Below are positions 20,798 to 30,520 of a stretch of DNA of 64,000 bases, in pieces; positions within the stretch are counted from its first letter, which is position 1; the number at the start of each line of letters is the position of its first letter. The position numbers and the translations under genes are program-made. The notes below the pieces were generated by a model. The model was not told the origin of the DNA, ran no database searches, and worked only from the letters and a program-made list of their open reading frames with translations. The stretch comes from Nocardiopsis coralli (GTDB lineage Bacteria > Actinomycetota > Actinomycetes > Streptosporangiales > Streptosporangiaceae), in assembly GCF_014892575.1 (NCBI RefSeq), contig NZ_JADBGI010000006.1:219698-283697 (forward strand), given 5' to 3'.

Positions 20798-21063
20798 GGC
20801 GCGCGTCCTTCCGGTGTCGCCGCGGGGTCCGCCCCCGCTCTCACCTGCTCGTCGAACGGCGATCCCCCGGATCGACACCCGCCCGCGGATATTTCCGCCC
20901 ACCCCCGCCGGCCGTCAGGCGCCGCACCCGCCGCAGGCTGCGTGACCGGCACGCCCGCACGGCCGAGGTGGCCACAACCGGCCAGGGGGCCGCAGCGCAG
21001 CAGCCGCGGGACCGCCGCTTGGATAGGGTCCGGGCGACAGCGGCGGCGCGGGGAGACGGGGTG

Positions 21064-21711
21064 GTGGGCGTGGACCTGTTCCTCAGCACCGCCTTCGGGT
21101 TCCCCACGGTGCTGTTCACCCCGCTGCTGATCGTCGCGACCCTCTACTGGCTCCTCGTCGCCCTCGGCACGGCCGACACCGAGCTCCTCGACAGCTCCGG
21201 TGAGGCCGGCGAGGCCCTCGGTTTCAGCGCCGTCATGGCACGCGTCGGGCTCGGCCGGGTCCCGGCCACCGTCGCGATCACCCTTCTCGTCCTCGTCGCC
21301 TGGTTCGTCAGCATGCTGGGGAGCATCATGGTCAGCGTCCTCGACCTCGAGTCCACCGCACTGCTGCTCCTCCTGGGCCTGGTGGTGCTGCTCATCGCGA
21401 TCGTCGGCGCCTGGGCGGTGGCCAGCGGGGTCGTCATGGGACTGGCCAGGTTCCTGCCGGGCCGGGCCAAGAGCGCGGAGCACGAGCTCGTGGGGCGCAC
21501 CTGCACCATCCGCATCGGCCGCGCCGACGCCGAGTTCGGGCAGGCCGAGATCACCACGCAGGACGGCGCCTCCATCTCCATCCCGGTCCGCACCACCGGC
21601 GGGGAGATCCTCGACCTGGGGTCCACGGCGCTGATCTTCGAGCACGACGCCCGCAACGAGGTCTTCCTCGTGACCCGCTTCGATCCCGCCCTCGACCCCG
21701 GACGCGACTGA
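21064..21711 (+). CDS. YqiJ/NfeD-like membrane protein with C-terminal OB fold
   Basis: This protein of about 215 residues has three transmembrane helices (roughly 10-35, 70-95, 105-130) and a C-terminal OB-like beta domain (LVGRTCTIRIGRADAEFGQA onward, with DGASISIPVRT). This is the layout of YqiJ (DUF1449) and NfeD proteins, partners of flotillin-type SPFH proteins. A flotillin gene follows 199 bp downstream. GTG 21064 is chosen because GGGGAGA lies eight bases upstream; GTG 21061 or 21070 are alternatives. It probably forms a membrane complex with the flotillin. Confidence 0.78.
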   Translation: MGVDLFLSTAFGFPTVLFTPLLIVATLYWLLVALGTADTELLDSSGEAGEALGFSAVMARVGLGRVPATVAITLLVLVAWFVSMLGSIMVSVLDLESTALLLLLGLVVLLIAIVGAWAVASGVVMGLARFLPGRAKSAEHELVGRTCTIRIGRADAEFGQAEITTQDGASISIPVRTTGGEILDLGSTALIFEHDARNEVFLVTRFDPALDPGRD

Positions 21712-21910
21712 CCGGTTCCGGCCAAACACGCGCGTGACCGGCACAAATCCCGCCTTCGCAGGAAACCGACCGGCCGCGTCCGGCGTCCCATCCCTGAGAA
21801 CCAACGCCCCGACCGGGTGAGCGGCGCGCCCCGGCCACCCCGTGCGCGCCTTCCACAGCTCCCCCGGCGGGCCCTGCACTGCACCCCTCTCGCGGAAAAG
21901 AGCCCCCCAC

Positions 21911-23956
21911 GTGTTGCTGAGTGCCACGAACACCGGCCAGGAAGCGGCCGACGCCGCCTTCCTCACGATCGGTATCGCCGTCGCCGTCGGCCTCGTCGTC
22001 CTGGTCGCGCTGATCGTCCTGGTCCTGCGCCTGTTCCGGAAGGTGGAGCGCGGCCACGCCCTGATCATCTCCAAGGTCCGCGACGTCGTCGTCACCTTCA
22101 ACGGCGCCGTCGTCCTACCGGTCGTCCACAAGGCCGAGTACATGGACATCTCGCTCAAGACGCTGATGCTGGAGCGTCACGGGCGCCAGGGCCTGATCTG
22201 CAAGGACAACATCCGCGCCGACATCAAGGTCTTCTTCTACGTCCAGGTCAACGCGACCGCCGACGACGTCAAGAAGGTCGCGAACGCGATCGGCACCGAA
22301 CGCGCCAGCGACTCCGACACCCTGCAGGAGCTCTTCAACTCCAAGTTCTCCGAGGCGCTCAAGACCGTCGGCAAGCAGTTCGACTTCGAGGAGCTCTTCA
22401 CCCAGCGCGAGCGGTTCCGCGAGGCCATCGTCGCGGTCATCGGCACCGACCTGAACGGCTACGTCCTGGAGGACGTGGCCATCGACGAGCTCGAGCAGAC
22501 GCCCCTGAGCCAGCACGACGGCAACAACATCCTCGACGCGCAGGGCATCTCGAAGATCACCGAGCACACCGCCAAGGAGCACAAGCGCACCAACGACTTC
22601 GAGAACGAGCGCAAGAAGGAGATCGACCGGCAGGACACCGAGACCGCCGAGACCCTCGCCGAGCTGGAGAAGCGCCGCGAGGAGGCCGCCGCCAAGGCCA
22701 AGCGCGAGATCGAGAGCATCCGCGCCCGCGAGGAGTCCGAGACCGCCCGGGTCCAGGCAGAGGAGCGCCTGAAGTCCGAGACCGCGAACCTGCGCACCGA
22801 CGAGCAGCTGGGTGTGCAGTCGCAGAACCAGCAGCGTGAGATCGCCGTCGCGGAGAAGAACCGCGAGCGGGTGATCGCGATCGAGACCGAGCGCATCGAG
22901 AAGGACCGCATGCTCGAGGTCATCGGCCGCGACCGCGAGACCGAGCTGTCGGCCATCGCCAAGGACAAGGAGGTCGAGGGCGAGAAGCGCGAGGTCGCCG
23001 ACGTGGTGCGCGAGCGTGTGGCCGTCGACCGCACCGTCGCCGAGCAGGAGGAGGCGATCAAGAAGCTGCGTGCGGTCGAGGAGGCCGAGCGCGAGCGGGA
23101 GTCCACGGTGATCCGGGCCGAGGCCGAGGCGCAGGAGAACCTGGTCAAGGACATCAAGGCAGCCGAGGCGGCTGAGTCGGCCGCCAAGCACAAGGCCGCG
23201 GAGGAGCGCACGCTCGCCGAGGCCCGCCAGCAGGCCGCCGAGCTCGACACCCGCGCGAAGATCCGCCTGGCCGAGGGGCTGCAGGCCGAGGAGGCCGCCG
23301 CGGGCCTGGCCGAGGTGCAGGTGCGCGAGCAGGACGCCGACGCGATCGAGAAGCAGGGCCGCGCCGAGGCGGTCGTCGCCCGGGAGAAGGCCGACGCCGA
23401 GGCCGAGGCGGTCGAGAAGAAGCTGCGTGCCGAGGCCGCCGGCCTCACCGACAAGGCCGACGCGATGGCCGCCCTGGACCAGGTCTCCCGCGAGCACGAG
23501 GAGTACCGGCTGCGCCTGGAGGCGGAGAAGGAGATCCGCATGGCCGGCATCGACGTGCAGCGCCAGGTCGCCGAGGCCCAGGCCAGCGTGCTCTCCAGCG
23601 GGTTGGAGAGCGCCGACATCAACATCGTCGGCGGCGACGGGGCGTTCTTCGACCGGATGGTCGGCTCGATCGGCATGGGCAAGGCCGTGGACGGGTTCGT
23701 CGGCAACTCCGACACCGTGCAGGCGCTCGGCGGGCGCTTCCTCGACGGGGACTCCGACTTCGCCGACCGGCTCGGCAACGCCCTGTCGGCGGTGGACACC
23801 GAGGACGTCAAGAACCTGACGATCTCCGCGCTGCTGGTCAAGCTCATCGGGCGGGGCGGTCCGCAGGCCGACAAGCTCGACGAACTCCTGGGAACCGCCC
23901 GGGAACTCGGCGTGGACGAACTGCCCGTGACCGCCGTCGCCCCCGCGAAGCAGTGA
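21911..23956 (+). CDS. Flotillin-like SPFH-domain membrane scaffold protein
   Basis: This 681-residue protein has one N-terminal transmembrane helix (about 17-38), an SPFH domain (about 45-200, from KVERGHALIISKVRDVVVTF on), and a very long Glu/Ala/Lys-rich heptad region (about 210-550), as in flotillin/YqiK. The C-terminal part (about 560-681) is less charged. Flotillins assemble into membrane rafts or cages. The only start in reach is GTG 21911, which has a weak ribosome site. It lies between the YqiJ-like gene and the giant ATPase gene, whose start is 11 bp past its stop, so the three proteins probably work together at the membrane. Confidence 0.9.
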   Translation: MLLSATNTGQEAADAAFLTIGIAVAVGLVVLVALIVLVLRLFRKVERGHALIISKVRDVVVTFNGAVVLPVVHKAEYMDISLKTLMLERHGRQGLICKDNIRADIKVFFYVQVNATADDVKKVANAIGTERASDSDTLQELFNSKFSEALKTVGKQFDFEELFTQRERFREAIVAVIGTDLNGYVLEDVAIDELEQTPLSQHDGNNILDAQGISKITEHTAKEHKRTNDFENERKKEIDRQDTETAETLAELEKRREEAAAKAKREIESIRAREESETARVQAEERLKSETANLRTDEQLGVQSQNQQREIAVAEKNRERVIAIETERIEKDRMLEVIGRDRETELSAIAKDKEVEGEKREVADVVRERVAVDRTVAEQEEAIKKLRAVEEAERERESTVIRAEAEAQENLVKDIKAAEAAESAAKHKAAEERTLAEARQQAAELDTRAKIRLAEGLQAEEAAAGLAEVQVREQDADAIEKQGRAEAVVAREKADAEAEAVEKKLRAEAAGLTDKADAMAALDQVSREHEEYRLRLEAEKEIRMAGIDVQRQVAEAQASVLSSGLESADINIVGGDGAFFDRMVGSIGMGKAVDGFVGNSDTVQALGGRFLDGDSDFADRLGNALSAVDTEDVKNLTISALLVKLIGRGGPQADKLDELLGTARELGVDELPVTAVAPAKQ

Positions 23957-23967
23957 GGTAGGCCCCA

Positions 23968-26900
23968 GTGACCGAGGCCGACGAGAACGGGGGCCCCGGG
24001 CCGGGAGCCGAGGACGCACAGTCGCTGGACGCGGGCACCTACGAGGTGCTCCGCGCCCGGCTGCTGGAGCAGACCGGCGACCTGGCCCGGCGCACCGAGG
24101 AACTCAACACCCGGCGCCTGGACGTGTTCGGCGGAACCGAGCTGAGCCTGCTCGGCACCGAACGCATCCGCACCGAGCACAACTGTGTACCGCAGGACAT
24201 CGTGAGCGTGGGGCGTTCGGTGGGCGCCGAAGCCGACGGCGACCTGATCCTGTTCGGCTACAACGTCTACCTGGGCATGCAGCGCGACACCCGGGTCTCG
24301 GACGTGTTCTCGCTGCACCGCTACGAACACGACGGCGACTCCTTCGCCTTCACCGACGCGGCCGAGGGCTCCGTGCCGGGGCTGCTCGACGACGAACGGT
24401 TCCGGCAGGGCTTCACGCAGCTGTACCGCTACTACCGGGACGCCCGCCTGCAGCGACTGCGCCGCATCGAGGACCGGCTGCTCGCGGTGTTCCGCACGGG
24501 CCCGCGTTCGGAGGACGTGCGGGTGCTGCGGTGGTCGGTCACGCCCGAGGGGGAGATCTCCTACCTCGACGACCGCGGCGAACGCGACCACGTCTTCGGC
24601 GACGCCCACGACGTCACGTGGGTGGAGACCACCCGCGAGGACCACGTGCTGGGTCGCCACCCGCACATCTCGGTCCTGGACGAGTTGTTCGTGGAGACCG
24701 TCGGCGGCGACCTCACCATCAAGGTCGAGAACAACACCGAGGTCGGCGAGGGCATCTACGCCGAACCCGTCGACGAGCCGTTGCAGAGCCTCGCCGACGC
24801 CGACGTGTACTACGCCCGCGCCGGGTCGCTGATCCTGCTGCGCATCCGCCCCTACAACGAGTCGCGGTGGCGCCACCTGGTGTTCAACACCCGCACCAAG
24901 GGGGTCGAGCGCCTCGACGGGATCGGCCGCGCCTGCCGCCGGCTGCCCGACGACCAGGGCATCGTCTTCCCGGGCGGCTACTACCTGTCGACCGGGGTGT
25001 CGCACACGTTCGACACCGACGTCACCGACCTGGACTTCGAGGCGGCGGTGCGCTCCCCCAACGGCGAGGACGTGCTGTACGTCTTCCACTCGGGCGAGGA
25101 CGGCCGCAGCCTGCTGCTGTCGTACAACACGATCCGCAAGGAGGTCGCCACCCCGATCGTCTGCCACGGGTACTCGCTGTTCGACGACGGGACCATGACG
25201 GTGTTCCGCGGCTCGGACGGCGAACCCACGCGGGTGCACCCGATGCAGGTGTGGCGCACCCCGTACGTGTCCGACGTCTACGCCGCCGCGCAGCCCGTCG
25301 GCAGCGGTCCCCTGGAGCGGGTCGGCAACGCCGAGCTGGTGCGCGGGATCTCCGAGTCGCTGTCGGTGGCGCGGATGGCCGAGGACATGGAACCGTCCGT
25401 GGAGGTCTTCGAGGGCATCATCCGCGCGTGCCGGCGGGTCTCGGACCAGTTCCACTGGCTCGGCGACGAGGCCCTCTGCGACCTCGCCACACCCTTGCAG
25501 CAGGTGCGCGGCACGGCCGAGCGGGTGTTGGAGGAGTACGAGACCGTCCAGGCCCTCACACAGCAGGCCGCCGACACCCTCGCCGAGACCGAGGAGAAAC
25601 TGACCCGGCTGATCCGCACCTCCCGGGGCGAGGCACCGCGTTCCGCGGAGGGGTGGGTGCGGCGCCTGACCGAGCTGCGGCGCGCCCAGGGGCAGGCCGC
25701 CACCCTGCGCGAGATGCGGTACGTCGACACCGACCGGCTCGACACCCTCGACGAGAACGTCGCGGAGGAGATCACCGCCGCAGGAAAGCGCACGGTGGCG
25801 TTCCTCGAGCGAGAGGACGCCTTCGACGGTTACCACGCGGAGGTCGAACGGCTCGTCTCCGACGCCGAGTCCATCGAAGCGGTCTCGGCGGCCACCGCGG
25901 TGGGCGAGCGCATCGCCGAGCAGACCGAGGGCCTGCAGGTGGTCACCGAGGTCGTCGGCTCGCTGGACATCGGCGACGCCCAGGTGCGCACCAGGATCCT
26001 GGAGCGGGTCAGCGAGGTCATGGCCGGCGTCAACCGGGCCCGCGCCACCCTCGACTCGCGGCGCAAGGAGCTGCTGTCGCGGGAGGGCCGGGCCGAGTTC
26101 GCGGCCGAGTTCGCGCTGCTGGGGCAGGCCATCACGGGGGCGCTGGCCGGGGCCGACACCCCCGACGCGTGCGACGAGCAGCTCGGCCGCATCATGCTCC
26201 AACTGGAGAACCTGGAGTCGCGCTTCGCCGAGTTCGACGAGTTCCTGGGCGAGCTCGCCGACAAACGCGAGGACGTCTACGAGGCGTTCTCCACCCGCAA
26301 GCAGTCGCTGGTGGACGCCCGGGCCCGCCGCGCCGACCGGCTGTCCGCGTCGGCCGAACGGGTGCTGGAGGGTGTGCACCGGCGGGTGTCCTCGCTGGAG
26401 ACGCTGGAGGACATCAACACCTACTTCGCCTCCGACGCGATGGTGCAGCGCCTGCGCCGCACGGTCGAGGAGATGCGCGAGCTCGGCGACAGCGTGCGCG
26501 CCGAGGAGCTGGAGGGGCGGATCCTCGCTGCCCGGCAGGAGGCCGGGCGGGCCCTGCGCGACCGGGCCGACCTGGTCGAGGGTGGCCCCGGCGGGGAGAC
26601 GATCCGGTTCGGGCAGCACCGCTTCGCCGTCAACACCCAGCCCATCGACCTCACCCTCACCCCGCACGATGGGGAGATGGCGGTCGCGATCACGGGCACG
26701 GACTTCCGGGCGCCGGTCACCGACGAGGCGTTCCGGCGGACCCGGCACCTGTGGAACCGGCTGCTGGTCTCCGAGAGCGACGACGTGTACCGGTCGGAGT
26801 ACCTGGCCACGTCGATCCTGGCCGCCGCCGAGGACGGCGGTACGGCGAGCGGTTCGCGGTCGGGTGGCGGGGACAGGACGACCGGCGGGGACCGGGCGAC

Positions 26901-29052
26901 CGACGGCCTCACGCTCGAGGCCCTGCACGAGGCCGAGGTGCACGCCGACAACGGGGACTCCCTGCTGTCACTCGTGCGCCGGGTCGCCGAGGAACGCTAC
27001 GACGAGGGGTACGAGCGCGGCGTGCACGACCACGACGCCGCGCTGATCCTGTCGGCCCTGCTGCGGCTGCGGTCCGGCGCCGGGCTGCTGCGCTACCCCG
27101 GCCCGGTGCGGGCCGCGGCGCAGGTGTTCTGGGCCTTCGGCGCCGAGGAGACCGACCAACGGGCCTGGCGCACGCGCGCGGCCTCGCTCGCGCGGGCGCG
27201 GGAGGTGTTCGGGGCGCGGCGCTCATCGGCCATCGGTGACCTGCACACGGAGCTCGCCGAGGCGGTCGACACCTTCCTCACCGACACCGGCCTGCTGCCC
27301 GGGACCGACCTGGACCTGGTGGGCGAGTACCTGTTCGAGGAGCTGGCCGCCGACTCCGCGTCCGAGCGCGGGTTCGTGTCGGGGGCGCCGGCGCGCACGC
27401 TCCTGGACCGGTTCCACCGTGCGCTCGGGGGTTCCCGCGAGACCACCCGGAAGGCGTTCGCGGACGACCTGCGCGCGCTCGAGGGCGACCTCGCGGCCCG
27501 GTACCAGCTGGTGACGGCGTGGTTGGAGGCCTTCGCCGACACCCAGAAGGAGGTCGAACCGGGTGCGTTGCCGGAGGCCGCCGCGATCGAGCTGGCCGGC
27601 ACCCGTGTGGACCGGTACGAGTCGTCGGCGGCGGTCGCCGAGACCGTGACCGGGATGCTGGGGTCGCACCCGCGTGTACGGGACCGGTCGCTGGAGGTGC
27701 GCTTGGACGAGATCCTCCCGCGCACCCGCCGGTTCCGGGCCGAGGACGCCCCCGCCTACCGGGAGTTCCAGCGCCGCCGGAACGAGTTCGTTGCGGCCGA
27801 ACGCGAGCGCCTGCGGCTGGAGGAGTACAAGCCCAAGGTGATGAGCGGGTTCGTGCGCAACCGGCTGCTGGACGAGTCGTACCTGCCGTTGATCGGCGAC
27901 AACCTCGCCAAGCAGGTGGGGGCCGCGGGCGACGGCAAGCGCACCGACCAGAGCGGGCTCCTGCTGCTCATCTCCCCGCCCGGGTACGGCAAGACCACCC
28001 TCATGGAGTACGTCGCGGGCCGCCTGGGTCTGGTGTTCGTCAAGGTCAACGGGCCCGCGCTCGGGCACACGGTGACCTCGCTGGACCCCGCGGACGCGCC
28101 GGACGCCACCTCCCGCCAGGAGGTCGAGAAGATCTCCTTCGCGCTGGAGATGGGCAGCAACACGATGCTGTATCTGGACGACATCCAGCACACCAGCCCC
28201 GAGCTGCTGCAGAAGTTCATCTCGCTGTGCGACGGGCAGCGCCGCATGGAAGGCGTGTGGGAGGGCCGCACGCGCACCTACGACCTGCGCGGGAAGCGGT
28301 TCGCGGTGTGCATGGCCGGTAACCCCTACACCGAGCAGGGCAAGCGGTTCCGGATCCCGGACATGCTCGCCAACCGCGCCGACGTCTACAACCTCGGCGA
28401 CGTGCTCTCGGGCAAGGAGGACCTCTTCGCGCTCAGTTACATCGAGAACGCGCTGACCTCCAACCCCACCCTGGCGCCGCTGTCGACGCGCTCCCGTGAG
28501 GACGTGTACACGTTCGTGCGCATGGCCCGCGGGGACGAGTCGGTCGGCACGGACCAGCTGGAGCACCCCTACTCCGCCGCGGAGGTGGAGCGGATCGTGT
28601 CGGTGCTGCGCAAGCTGCTGCGCGTGCAGGAGGTGGTGCTGGCCAACAACCAGGCCTACATCGCCTCGGCCGCGCAGTCGGAGGACGCGCGCACCGAACC
28701 GCCGTTCCAGCTGCAGGGGTCGTACCGCAACATGAACCGGCTCGCGGAGAAGGTCGTGCCGGTCATGAACGACGCAGAGGTCGAGGCCGCCATCGACGAC
28801 CACTACCTCGGCGAGGCGCAGACCCTGACCTCGGGCGCCGAGGCCAACCTGCTCAAGCTCGCGGAGCTGCGCGGGACCCTGGACGCCGAGCAGGAGCAGC
28901 GGTGGCGGGAGATCAAGGAGGGGTTCCGCCGCGGCCGCGCCCTCGGCGGCGCCGACGACGACCCGCTCACGCGTGCCGTGGGTGCGATGGGCCTGCTCGC
29001 CGACCGCGTCGGTGAGATCGGCACCGCCATCGACCGCGCCGCCGAGCAGTGA
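23968..29052 (+). CDS. Giant DUF3686-type AAA ATPase ("DNA repair ATPase" family)
   Basis: This 1694-residue protein ranks among the largest in the window. The N-terminal half (about 20-450) is beta-rich and matches the DUF3686 style (SLLGTERIRTEHNCVPQDIV; later IVFPGGYYLSTGVSHTFD). Long helices follow (about 460-870), then a short Gly/Ser-rich linker near 965, another helical region, and an AAA module: Walker A PPGYGKTT near 1337, Walker B MLYLDDIQH near 1400, and a sensor-like MAGNPYTEQGKRFRIPDM near 1450 that recalls MoxR ATPases. The family is often called 'DNA repair ATPase' without much experimental support. GTG start with GAGGT eight bases upstream, 11 bp after the flotillin gene: almost certainly co-transcribed. 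The job may be remodelling a flotillin-bound complex. Confidence 0.88.
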   Translation: MTEADENGGPGPGAEDAQSLDAGTYEVLRARLLEQTGDLARRTEELNTRRLDVFGGTELSLLGTERIRTEHNCVPQDIVSVGRSVGAEADGDLILFGYNVYLGMQRDTRVSDVFSLHRYEHDGDSFAFTDAAEGSVPGLLDDERFRQGFTQLYRYYRDARLQRLRRIEDRLLAVFRTGPRSEDVRVLRWSVTPEGEISYLDDRGERDHVFGDAHDVTWVETTREDHVLGRHPHISVLDELFVETVGGDLTIKVENNTEVGEGIYAEPVDEPLQSLADADVYYARAGSLILLRIRPYNESRWRHLVFNTRTKGVERLDGIGRACRRLPDDQGIVFPGGYYLSTGVSHTFDTDVTDLDFEAAVRSPNGEDVLYVFHSGEDGRSLLLSYNTIRKEVATPIVCHGYSLFDDGTMTVFRGSDGEPTRVHPMQVWRTPYVSDVYAAAQPVGSGPLERVGNAELVRGISESLSVARMAEDMEPSVEVFEGIIRACRRVSDQFHWLGDEALCDLATPLQQVRGTAERVLEEYETVQALTQQAADTLAETEEKLTRLIRTSRGEAPRSAEGWVRRLTELRRAQGQAATLREMRYVDTDRLDTLDENVAEEITAAGKRTVAFLEREDAFDGYHAEVERLVSDAESIEAVSAATAVGERIAEQTEGLQVVTEVVGSLDIGDAQVRTRILERVSEVMAGVNRARATLDSRRKELLSREGRAEFAAEFALLGQAITGALAGADTPDACDEQLGRIMLQLENLESRFAEFDEFLGELADKREDVYEAFSTRKQSLVDARARRADRLSASAERVLEGVHRRVSSLETLEDINTYFASDAMVQRLRRTVEEMRELGDSVRAEELEGRILAARQEAGRALRDRADLVEGGPGGETIRFGQHRFAVNTQPIDLTLTPHDGEMAVAITGTDFRAPVTDEAFRRTRHLWNRLLVSESDDVYRSEYLATSILAAAEDGGTASGSRSGGGDRTTGGDRATDGLTLEALHEAEVHADNGDSLLSLVRRVAEERYDEGYERGVHDHDAALILSALLRLRSGAGLLRYPGPVRAAAQVFWAFGAEETDQRAWRTRAASLARAREVFGARRSSAIGDLHTELAEAVDTFLTDTGLLPGTDLDLVGEYLFEELAADSASERGFVSGAPARTLLDRFHRALGGSRETTRKAFADDLRALEGDLAARYQLVTAWLEAFADTQKEVEPGALPEAAAIELAGTRVDRYESSAAVAETVTGMLGSHPRVRDRSLEVRLDEILPRTRRFRAEDAPAYREFQRRRNEFVAAERERLRLEEYKPKVMSGFVRNRLLDESYLPLIGDNLAKQVGAAGDGKRTDQSGLLLLISPPGYGKTTLMEYVAGRLGLVFVKVNGPALGHTVTSLDPADAPDATSRQEVEKISFALEMGSNTMLYLDDIQHTSPELLQKFISLCDGQRRMEGVWEGRTRTYDLRGKRFAVCMAGNPYTEQGKRFRIPDMLANRADVYNLGDVLSGKEDLFALSYIENALTSNPTLAPLSTRSREDVYTFVRMARGDESVGTDQLEHPYSAAEVERIVSVLRKLLRVQEVVLANNQAYIASAAQSEDARTEPPFQLQGSYRNMNRLAEKVVPVMNDAEVEAAIDDHYLGEAQTLTSGAEANLLKLAELRGTLDAEQEQRWREIKEGFRRGRALGGADDDPLTRAVGAMGLLADRVGEIGTAIDRAAEQ

Positions 29053-29057
29053 CCCCC

Positions 29058-29096
29058 GCGGCCGGCGCCGGGTTCCGTTGCCCTGGCGCCGGCCGC
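29058..29096 (+). terminator. Terminator hairpin of the flotillin-ATPase operon
   Basis: A perfect 12-bp GC stem (29058-29069 with 29085-29096) with a 15-nt loop begins six bases past the ATPase stop. It separates this operon from the ATPase/RloB module. Confidence 0.7.
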
Positions 29097-29134
29097 CGGG
29101 GTTCCCCGAACCGCCGCACCTCCGTCCTCTAGGG

Positions 29135-29156
29135 TTGGTGCCGTACTGACGTCATG
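29135..29156. repeat. Left 22-bp direct repeat flanking the ATPase/RloB module
   Basis: TTGGTGCCGTAC followed by TGACGTCATG is identical to 31295-31316 on the same strand. Similarity continues on both sides (AGG before; CGT and GTGTCG after, with single changes). It lies 30 bp before the ATPase start. It could be an attachment-like boundary or a duplicated promoter segment. Confidence 0.8.
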
Positions 29157-29185
29157 GCGTACGTGTCGGCTGGTCGGGAGACAGA

Positions 29186-30520
29186 ATGCTGTTGGGCTTT
29201 CGGGTGGCGAACCACCGGTCGCTGCGCGACGAGCAGGAACTCCTGCTCCTCCCCGCCGACGAGGAACACGACGGGTACCCGGTGCCGTCACGGACGAAGC
29301 CGCTGCACGTGGCGGGGATCTTCGGCGCGAACGCGTCCGGGAAGACCGCCCTGGTGGACGCTTTGTCGTTCATGGCACGCATGGTCTCGGGACACTACGA
29401 CCAACGCTCGGACCTGTTCGGCGAGATCGAACAGATCCCACGGGAGCCCTTCCTCCTGGACCCCGTCCACGCCGACGAACCCTCCTCCTTCACCGTCGAT
29501 CTCCTGTTGGGCGGGCACCGCTACACCTACGGCTTCGGGGTCACCGGCACCGAGGTCGTCGAGGAATGGCTCTACCTCTACACACCGGACGGCACGGAAG
29601 AGGTGGTCTTCGAGCGCGAGGGACAGTCCTTCTCCTACGGGACCGCCGAGACCGACGCACCCGAGTTGACCGATGTGCTGAACGTGGAGCACAACGTGCT
29701 CCTCATCGGGGTCCTGGCCAACGCACAGCCGGCCGCATTCCGTTCGAGCGCCGCCGAGGCCCTTCGGGAAGTGCGGAAGTGGTTCCTCAGGCGACTCAGC
29801 AACTGGGGCCAGGTTTCCCCCGAGCTGTCGCGGACACTGACGCGTATCGAACCGCGGCTCCTCGAACGGCTTTCCTCCCTCGCAGCGTCCGCGGACACCG
29901 GAATCGACGGGTACGAGTTCACACGCAACGAAGTGGCCGAACGGCAACTCACCCTGCTCGAGTCCTACGGTTCGGAAGCGGCCGACCTTCTGCCCGGATC
30001 TGCGCGAACCGGCCGCGTGCACTTCAGACACCGCGGTAGGACGGACACTTATCCCCTGGATCTCAGTGCCGAGTCGTCAGGGACCCGCGCGATCCTCTCC
30101 CTCGGGCTGGCCGTGCTCCAGGCCCTCGAACACGGGGGAACCCTGGTCGTGGACGAGTTCGACACCAGCCTGCACAGCTCGCTGTCGGGTGCGCTCATCA
30201 AGCTCTTCAACACACCGGAGAACAACCCGTACGGCGCGCAGCTCGTCTTCACCAGCCATGACACCAACCTCTTGGGGCGCATCCACGGCCACGAGGTCCT
30301 GGCCTCCGACGAGATCTGGCTGACGGAGAAGGACAGCAGCGGCGCGACGTCGCTCTACCCCGTCTCCAGTTTCGAGAGCGCCGACGAGGAGAACCGGGAC
30401 CGCCGCTACCTCGTGGGCCGTTACGGCGGCGTCCCCCACCTCGACGAGGCAGCGTTCCTCGAAGCCCTCCGCCCCCGCGGCCCGCAGGCCCGATCCCCCC
30501 GAGACGAGGAGACCCCGTAG
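29186..30520 (+). CDS. AAA15-type (ABC/SMC-like) ATPase of a two-gene AbiL/PARIS-like defence module
   Basis: This 444-residue ATPase of the COG1106/AAA15 type begins MLLGFRVANHRSLRDEQELL. It has Walker A GANASGKT (about 47-54), an SSGTRAILSLG signature-like segment (about 295), Walker B LVVDEFDTSLH and a terminal SHDTNLLG switch. These are the features of RloA, AriA and AbiLi ATPases, which sense phage or DNA signals and control an associated TOPRIM-like nuclease. The ATG has GGGAG six bases upstream, and the stop abuts the RloB start with no gap. Codon use is less extreme in GC than neighbours, and the pair sits between 22-bp direct repeats, both suggesting transfer. Defence function is inferred from gene pairing. 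Confidence 0.85.
   Translation: MLLGFRVANHRSLRDEQELLLLPADEEHDGYPVPSRTKPLHVAGIFGANASGKTALVDALSFMARMVSGHYDQRSDLFGEIEQIPREPFLLDPVHADEPSSFTVDLLLGGHRYTYGFGVTGTEVVEEWLYLYTPDGTEEVVFEREGQSFSYGTAETDAPELTDVLNVEHNVLLIGVLANAQPAAFRSSAAEALREVRKWFLRRLSNWGQVSPELSRTLTRIEPRLLERLSSLAASADTGIDGYEFTRNEVAERQLTLLESYGSEAADLLPGSARTGRVHFRHRGRTDTYPLDLSAESSGTRAILSLGLAVLQALEHGGTLVVDEFDTSLHSSLSGALIKLFNTPENNPYGAQLVFTSHDTNLLGRIHGHEVLASDEIWLTEKDSSGATSLYPVSSFESADEENRDRRYLVGRYGGVPHLDEAAFLEALRPRGPQARSPRDEETP

Noticed and set aside
22459..26943. A 1494-residue open frame on the minus strand
   Set aside because: It mirrors the flotillin and giant ATPase genes; its Leu/Val/Gly and Ser/Arg-biased protein and lack of domains mark it as a GC-driven shadow.
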